Both the position numbers and the translations under genes were made by a program. A stretch of 64,000 bases of DNA, from positions 1 through 64,000 of the forward strand of contig NZ_JALPZO010000155.1 of NCBI RefSeq assembly GCF_023507745.1, read 5' to 3'. The stretch comes from Vreelandella olivaria. Its GTDB lineage: Bacteria; Pseudomonadota; Gammaproteobacteria; Pseudomonadales; Halomonadaceae. Position 1 is the stretch's first letter; every line of letters begins with the position of its first letter. This document shows, in pieces, positions 58,553-64,000 of this stretch. The notes under the pieces are model-generated. The model worked only from the letters and a program-made list of their open reading frames with translations, was not told the DNA's origin and ran no database searches.

Positions 58553-59509
58553 TCACACTCGTTTACGTGCGGCTCGCATCACTGCACTGCGTGCACGAGG
58601 GTTAATGTCCACCTCATCATCGCTTGGCCGCACTCCTTTACCCAGCGCCTCAAGACGACGACTTAACTGATCATCGCGGACAGGAACACCTCGGGGCAAG
58701 TGGGTATCCCCACGCACATGATGGCGTATGAATCGTTTAACGCGACGATCCTCCAATGAATGAAAGCTAATAACGACCAAATGCCCACCCGGCGCTAACG
58801 CCTCCAGCGCAGCATCCAAAGCGGCATCCAACTGATCCAGTTCGCCGTTTAAATAGATTCGCAACCCCTGAAATGCCTTGGTGGCAGGATGTTTACCCTT
58901 TTCCCAGGCAGGATGAGCTGCTTTTAACACCTCAGCCAGGTCAACTGTGTGGGTAAAAGGCGTCTCAGCCCGGCGTGTAACGACTGCCCGAGCCAGCCGT
59001 TTCGCATAGCGCTCTTCACCAAAGGTTTTAAACACATGGGCAATATCAGCTTCACTGGCACGTGCCAAAAACGCTGCAGCGCTCTCACCCCCGCTAGGGT
59101 CCATACGCATATCCAGCGGGCCATTGCGCATAAAACTAAACCCGCGCTCAGGATCATCCAGCTGTGGCGACGAGACACCTACATCTAATAGCACACCGGA
59201 AAGTTTCCCATACACCCCCTGCTCTTCGGCAAACTCGCCAAGGCGGGCAAAGTCTCGCTGGGTGATTTGGAAGCGGGGATCATCAATCCCTCCGGCAGCG
59301 GCAATTGCCTGAGGATCACGATCCATCGCCATCAGGCGCCCTTGCTCACTTAGCCGAGAAAGGATAACGCGTGAATGGCCTCCACGACCAAAGGTGCCGT
59401 CCAGATAAATGCCATTGGGGTCATGCACTAGCGCATCAACAGCCCCTTCGAGCAAAACGCTGGTATGGCGAAAGCGAGGAACGACCTGGTCAGCGTCAAG
59501 AGAAGGCAT
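58553..59509 (-). CDS. rsmH: 16S rRNA (cytosine-1402-N4)-methyltransferase
   Basis: A 318-residue SAM-dependent enzyme that methylates N4 of C1402 in 16S rRNA. It has [16 protein letters not shown], the SAM loop [24 protein letters not shown]-like [19 protein letters not shown] and [19 protein letters not shown] lies 4 bases before ATG 59509. It is the first gene of the dcw cluster here: the usual mraZ is missing, and rnpB ends about 50 bases upstream. Confidence 0.97.
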   Translation of the reverse strand: MPSLDADQVVPRFRHTSVLLEGAVDALVHDPNGIYLDGTFGRGGHSRVILSRLSEQGRLMAMDRDPQAIAAAGGIDDPRFQITQRDFARLGEFAEEQGVYGKLSGVLLDVGVSSPQLDDPERGFSFMRNGPLDMRMDPSGGESAAAFLARASEADIAHVFKTFGEERYAKRLARAVVTRRAETPFTHTVDLAEVLKAAHPAWEKGKHPATKAFQGLRIYLNGELDQLDAALDAALEALAPGGHLVVISFHSLEDRRVKRFIRHHVRGDTHLPRGVPVRDDQLSRRLEALGKGVRPSDDEVDINPRARSAVMRAARKRV

Positions 59510-59530
59510 GTTACTCTCACACAATGTTTG

Positions 59531-59555
59531 AAAGGGCGTGCTCTACACACCCTTT
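59531..59555 (-). terminator. Hairpin between rnpB and rsmH
   Basis: On the minus strand AAAGGGTGTG, loop TAGAG, CACGCCCTTT: a 10-bp stem with one G-U pair, followed by CAAAC and not a T-run. It starts right after the mature 3' end of rnpB and ends 22 bases before the rsmH ATG. It may end rnpB partially and let some transcripts enter the dcw cluster. Confidence 0.5.
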
Positions 59556-59561
59556 ATGGAA

Positions 59562-59920
<359 letters not shown>

Positions 59921-59927
59921 GGCGGCA

Positions 59928-59956
59928 AGCATACCAGCGCCCCGCCGTCGCCTCAA
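59928..59956 (-). promoter_or_regulatory. Predicted rnpB promoter
   Basis: On the minus strand TTGAGG (59951-59956), 17-base spacer, then extended -10 TGGTATGCT with TATGCT at 59928-59933. The start point expected from this -10 (about 59921) coincides with the rnpB 5' end deduced from helix P1. The -35 overlaps the last codons of rsmI. Confidence 0.7.
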
Positions 59957-60810
59957 TGCTCACCTTTCATTGCCTGCAATCTGGCATACCACTCCTGCTT
60001 GCGTCCGCCGAGCATTCGCGCAGCAATCGCCGCCCCCTGCTTAACCCCAACCCCTTCGGCTAATAAGGTTTTCAGTAACTCATCAGCATGAACAGCCTGA
60101 TGATCACCTTGAGCAACCTTGGGTGCGCCAGCCACAATCACCACGAATTCGCCTCTGGCCTGATTAGGGTCACCCGCCAACAGATCGAGCAGCTCATCGG
60201 CAGAGCCCTGCAGAAAGGTCTCAAATGTCTTGGTTAACTCCCTCGCCAGTACAACGGTCCGCTCAGGCATCTGCTCGCGCAGCGCCTCCAGGGTATGCAC
60301 GATCCGGTGTGGTGACTCGTAGAAAACCAGAGTTTCCTCCCGAGCCAGCCACTGCTCCAATACTTGTCGGCGTGCACCGGGTTTCGCGGGCAGGAAACCA
60401 CCAAAGGTAAAGCGGTCGGTAGGTAACCCCGCCCCCGAAAGCGCCGTGATCAACGCACAAGGCCCTGGTAACGGCACGACCTTTCTCCCCCGTGCACGCA
60501 GTTCTCTCACCAACACAAAGCCAGGATCACTGATTAACGGGGTTCCTGCATCACTAATCAGCGCGATATCCTCCCCCGCCTCCAGGTAGGCATCCAAGAT
60601 ATCCACCCGCCGCGCCTCATTATGGTCATGCAGCGAAATCATCGGCTTGTTAACCCCCAGGTGGCCCAATAGACGGCCACTATGACGCGTATCCTCAGCG
60701 GCTATACGCGATACTTCCGCTAATACCCGGGCTGCACGTGGCGTTAAGTCTTCCAAATTCCCAATTGGCGTAGCAACCACGTACAATGTGCCCGGATTAT
60801 GGTGTGTCAT
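59953..60810 (-). CDS. rsmI: 16S rRNA (cytidine-1402-2'-O)-methyltransferase
   Basis: A 285-residue tetrapyrrole-methylase-fold enzyme that 2'-O-methylates C1402, the same nucleotide modified by RsmH. It reads LYVVATPIGNLEDLTPRA, AAEDTRHSGRLL, LISDAGTPLISDPGFVLV and PLPGPCALITALSGAGLP. GGGAG lies 5 bases before the ATG. It is divergent from lpoA, as in many gamma-proteobacteria, and its partner rsmH lies just beyond rnpB. Confidence 0.96.
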   Translation of the reverse strand: MTHHNPGTLYVVATPIGNLEDLTPRAARVLAEVSRIAAEDTRHSGRLLGHLGVNKPMISLHDHNEARRVDILDAYLEAGEDIALISDAGTPLISDPGFVLVRELRARGRKVVPLPGPCALITALSGAGLPTDRFTFGGFLPAKPGARRQVLEQWLAREETLVFYESPHRIVHTLEALREQMPERTVVLARELTKTFETFLQGSADELLDLLAGDPNQARGEFVVIVAGAPKVAQGDHQAVHADELLKTLLAEGVGVKQGAAIAARMLGGRKQEWYARLQAMKGEH

Positions 60811-60921
60811 CGTGACTCCCGATTTGTTAATGGCGTGCCTGACAGTGCGCTATGCTTGTGCAATGGTCTATCCACCTGCCCCTGAACGGCGACAGCGCAA
60901 ATGGAAACTAAGGAAGGATAC

Positions 60922-62413
60922 ATGAAACAGTCACTACGTGGTTTACTCGCCACTGCCTTCATGGCACTTCTCATCACGGGGTGTGCCATGCAGCCCCCTA
61001 GCGTGGTTGACCGCGCTCCTGATCAGGATGCCAACCGTTTGTTGAGCCAGGCTGAGCAACAAGCACCTGAACAAGCAGCAAAAACACGCTTGGAAGCAGC
61101 CAACATACTTGCTCAGCAGGGTCAGCGGGAAAATGCCTTTGAAGCCGCTGATTCAGTCGATGAAAGCGTACTTTCTGAAACCGACCGGGTACGCTGGGCC
61201 ATGCTTTACTCTGAACTTGCCAGGGCACTCGACAACCCTCGCGCTGTGTTACGTGCCACCCAGGTGCTTGATGACGAACTCCCCATGCAAGCCAATCAAC
61301 AGGAAACACTCTCCGAGCGGCAACAATGGGCAAGACAAGCCCTGGAGCCAGACCGGGAGCAGGTCACTCTCCCCGAGCTTGAGGGTGCCGATATTCGCCG
61401 CATTGTGGTCGCACTGCCTGAGTCCGGCCCGTTAAGCGGCGTTGCCAATGCTATCTCCTCTGCAATGCGTGATCACAACAATATCCGCAATGATGGTGTC
61501 GAGCTGAGCTTTTTAGACGCGTCCCAATATGCCATGGACGAGCTTTATAGCCGTGCAGAACAAATGAATGCACAGTTAATCATTGGCCCTCTGGATAAAG
61601 ACCAGGTAACCCAGCTAGAGCAGCGTGACAGCGTGCCACTGCCGACACTGGCGCTTAACTACGGCCATGGCGAGTATAACCAGGCAGCCCGGCTGTTCCA
61701 GTATGGCCTATCGGCTGAGGATGAAGCGCGCCAGGCCGCACGCCGCGCCTACCAGGACGGCCATCGTCAAATGTCAATTATGGTGCCTGACAACGACTGG
61801 GGCCGACGGGTAGGTGAAGCCTTCTGGAACGAGTATCAGCGCCAGGGCGGTGAAGTGACCAACGCGGTGCGCTACAACCCCAACAGCCCGGTTTCGAATG
61901 CCGTGCAAACGGCACTGAATGTTAGCGGAGAACGTGCGCGGCTGGGCAATATTGATGCCCTGTTCCTGCTAGCGCTCCCCGAATACGCCAGGCAAGTACC
62001 ACCCACCATGGACTACTACTACGCCCCGGATCTGCCCATCTATGCTACGTCGCATCTCCATGAAGGCCGCCAGCAGAGACGTTTGGACCAGGATCTGAAT
62101 GATGTCATGTTTATGGACATTCCCTGGCAGATTCCTGATGCAGCCGTGGGCGGCGAGGAAGTCCTGCCTTTCTATGACACCTATCAGCGCCTGCAAGAAG
62201 AGCCTGACGCCTCCATGTTCCGCCTGATGGCCATGGGTGTAGATGCCTATGAGATTGCCACTCACTTATCCGACCTTGCAGCACTGGAAGGAATGAGCGG
62301 CAGCACCGGCACGCTCTACCTTGCTGGTGATGGCCGGATATACCGCGAACTTCCATGGGCAAGATTTCAGAATGGTATCCCTTCACCCATTCTGATCCCA
62401 GGCCTGCTGGGCG

Positions 62414-62424
<11 letters not shown>
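60922..62424 (+). CDS. lpoA: Penicillin-binding protein activator LpoA (LppC family lipoprotein)
   Basis: A 500-residue outer-membrane lipoprotein; in E. coli LpoA activates the peptidoglycan synthase PBP1A. The signal peptide ends in LLITGC with the lipidated Cys at residue 21. An N-terminal helical TPR-like part (about 25-170) is followed by a periplasmic-binding-protein-like domain (VVALPESGPLSGVANAIS, LIIGPLDKDQV, MSIMVPDNDWGRRV). The N-terminal part is shorter than in E. coli. ATG 60922 follows GGAAGGA. The gene overlaps yraN by 11 bases. Confidence 0.92.
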
Positions 62425-63404
<980 letters not shown>

Positions 63405-63445
63405 GCACGCCGCTTATTTACTCACTATGAAAAGGAGTCATTGTT

Positions 63446-64000
63446 ATGACCCTGCGTATTTCTTCTCGCAAACTAATTTTAGCGGCTATATGTAGTGCTG
63501 TCTTACTCAGTGGCTGCGCCAATAATTCAGCTTCTAATCCCGATAATTATGGGCAGCGCAGCCAAGACGTGGAAGCAGTGGATAGCACCATCGAACGCGA
63601 AGCCGAACGCGCCCTCGCACGCGCAGATGCCCGCCTTGGCGACGCCCGCATCCGCGCGCATAGCTATAACGGCACATTACTGCTGGTAGGCCAGGTGCCA
63701 AGTGAAGAACTGCGCACCAAAGCAGGCGAAGTGGCCAGTTCATTGCGTGGTGTTAATGAAGTGCATAACGAACTCACTATTGCAGCACGCCTGCCAGCCA
63801 GCCAACGCCTGACTGATACATGGCTAACCACTAACGTCATTAGTCATCTGGCCACCAATGACCGCATTGATTCATCGAAATTGAAAATAACAACTGAAAA
63901 TGCCAGCGTTTATCTGATGGGCATGGTGACACGGGAAGAGGCTGACCGAATCGTGAACGCAGCGTCATCGGTGGGCGGTGTTCAGCGTATTGTCAAAGTG
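63446..64000 (+). CDS. dolP: BON-domain outer-membrane lipoprotein DolP (YraP), 3' end outside window
   Basis: The first 185 residues of a lipoprotein with signal peptide MTLRISSRKLILAAICSAVL and lipobox LLSGC. Two BON domains are seen: the first around ARIRAHSYNGTLLLVGQVP-type sequence (residues about 45-110), the second from about 120, incomplete at the window edge. In E. coli, DolP supports outer-membrane integrity and BAM activity. AAGGAG lies 9 bases upstream of the ATG. Only a few codons should be missing. Confidence 0.92.
   Translation, partial: MTLRISSRKLILAAICSAVLLSGCANNSASNPDNYGQRSQDVEAVDSTIEREAERALARADARLGDARIRAHSYNGTLLLVGQVPSEELRTKAGEVASSLRGVNEVHNELTIAARLPASQRLTDTWLTTNVISHLATNDRIDSSKLKITTENASVYLMGMVTREEADRIVNAASSVGGVQRIVKV

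Overview
The window looks like core chromosome of a gamma-proteobacterium, most likely Halomonas or a close relative (Halomonadaceae). The protein sequences are of gamma-proteobacterial type. The gene order repeats two blocks I know from Pseudomonas: etfB/etfD through rne, murB, kdsB, lpxK, comEC and lolCD; and argJ, secA, dciA, lpxC, the dcw cluster, rnpB, rsmI, lpoA, yraN, diaA and dolP. Base composition is moderate by impression (not counted). I see no insertion sequence, prophage, CRISPR array, tRNA or rRNA gene. The species call is inference.

Layout. 1-2443: divergent etfB (cut by the window edge) and etfD (electron transfer from acyl-CoA dehydrogenases to ubiquinone), with a PsrA-like operator between them. 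2480-15569, all minus strand and read from high to low coordinates: yceD, rpmF, plsX, fabD, fabG, acpP, fabF, pabC, mltG, tmk, holB, a PilZ protein, a TatD nuclease, a DUF1285 protein and a UvrD-like helicase. 15729-23126: maf (plus); sppA, a HAD phosphatase and rluC (minus); then rne (plus) behind a 728-base gap that holds its promoter and a structured leader. 23185-30730 (minus): comEC, msbA, lpxK, a Trm112-like protein, kdsB, a low-molecular-weight phosphatase and murB, mostly joined by stop/start overlaps. 30828-35543: a DUF2062 membrane protein (plus), a lipoprotein-release transporter lolC/lolD (minus), and agmatine catabolism aguA-aguB (plus). 35629-40664 (minus): secA, argJ and a Nudix-ThiE fusion. 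40733-41699: a small exported protein just upstream of secA, divergent from dciA. 41817-59509 (minus): lpxC and the dcw cluster rsmH-ftsL-ftsI-murE-murF-mraY-murD-ftsW-murG-murC-ddlB-ftsQ-ftsA-ftsZ. 59562-64000: rnpB and rsmI (minus), then lpoA, yraN, diaA and dolP (plus, cut by the edge).

How the genes work together. Most of the window builds the envelope: fatty acids and phosphatidate (plsX, fab genes), lipid A and Kdo (lpxC, lpxK, kdsB, msbA), lipoprotein sorting (lolCD), peptidoglycan precursors and septal synthesis (mur, fts, mltG, lpoA), and export (secA, sppA). The remainder handles replication (tmk, holB, dciA, diaA), RNA processing (rne, rnpB, rluC, rsmH, rsmI) and small catabolic routes (etf, agu).

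The most interesting item is the unannotated 123-residue ORF at 40733-41104. It has a signal peptide, lies directly upstream of secA, and ends in Arg-Gly-Pro-Pro six residues before the stop. The secA start codon and Shine-Dalgarno sequence fall in a predicted hairpin. This is the layout of a SecM-type translation-arrest secretion monitor. Other points worth a look: a 312-base gap with its own hairpin and promoter between ftsQ and ftsA, absence of mraZ with rnpB directly upstream of rsmH, a terminator between acpP and fabF, a G10 tract in tmk, a lone LolC/E-type permease, and perfect hairpins at all six convergent gene junctions.
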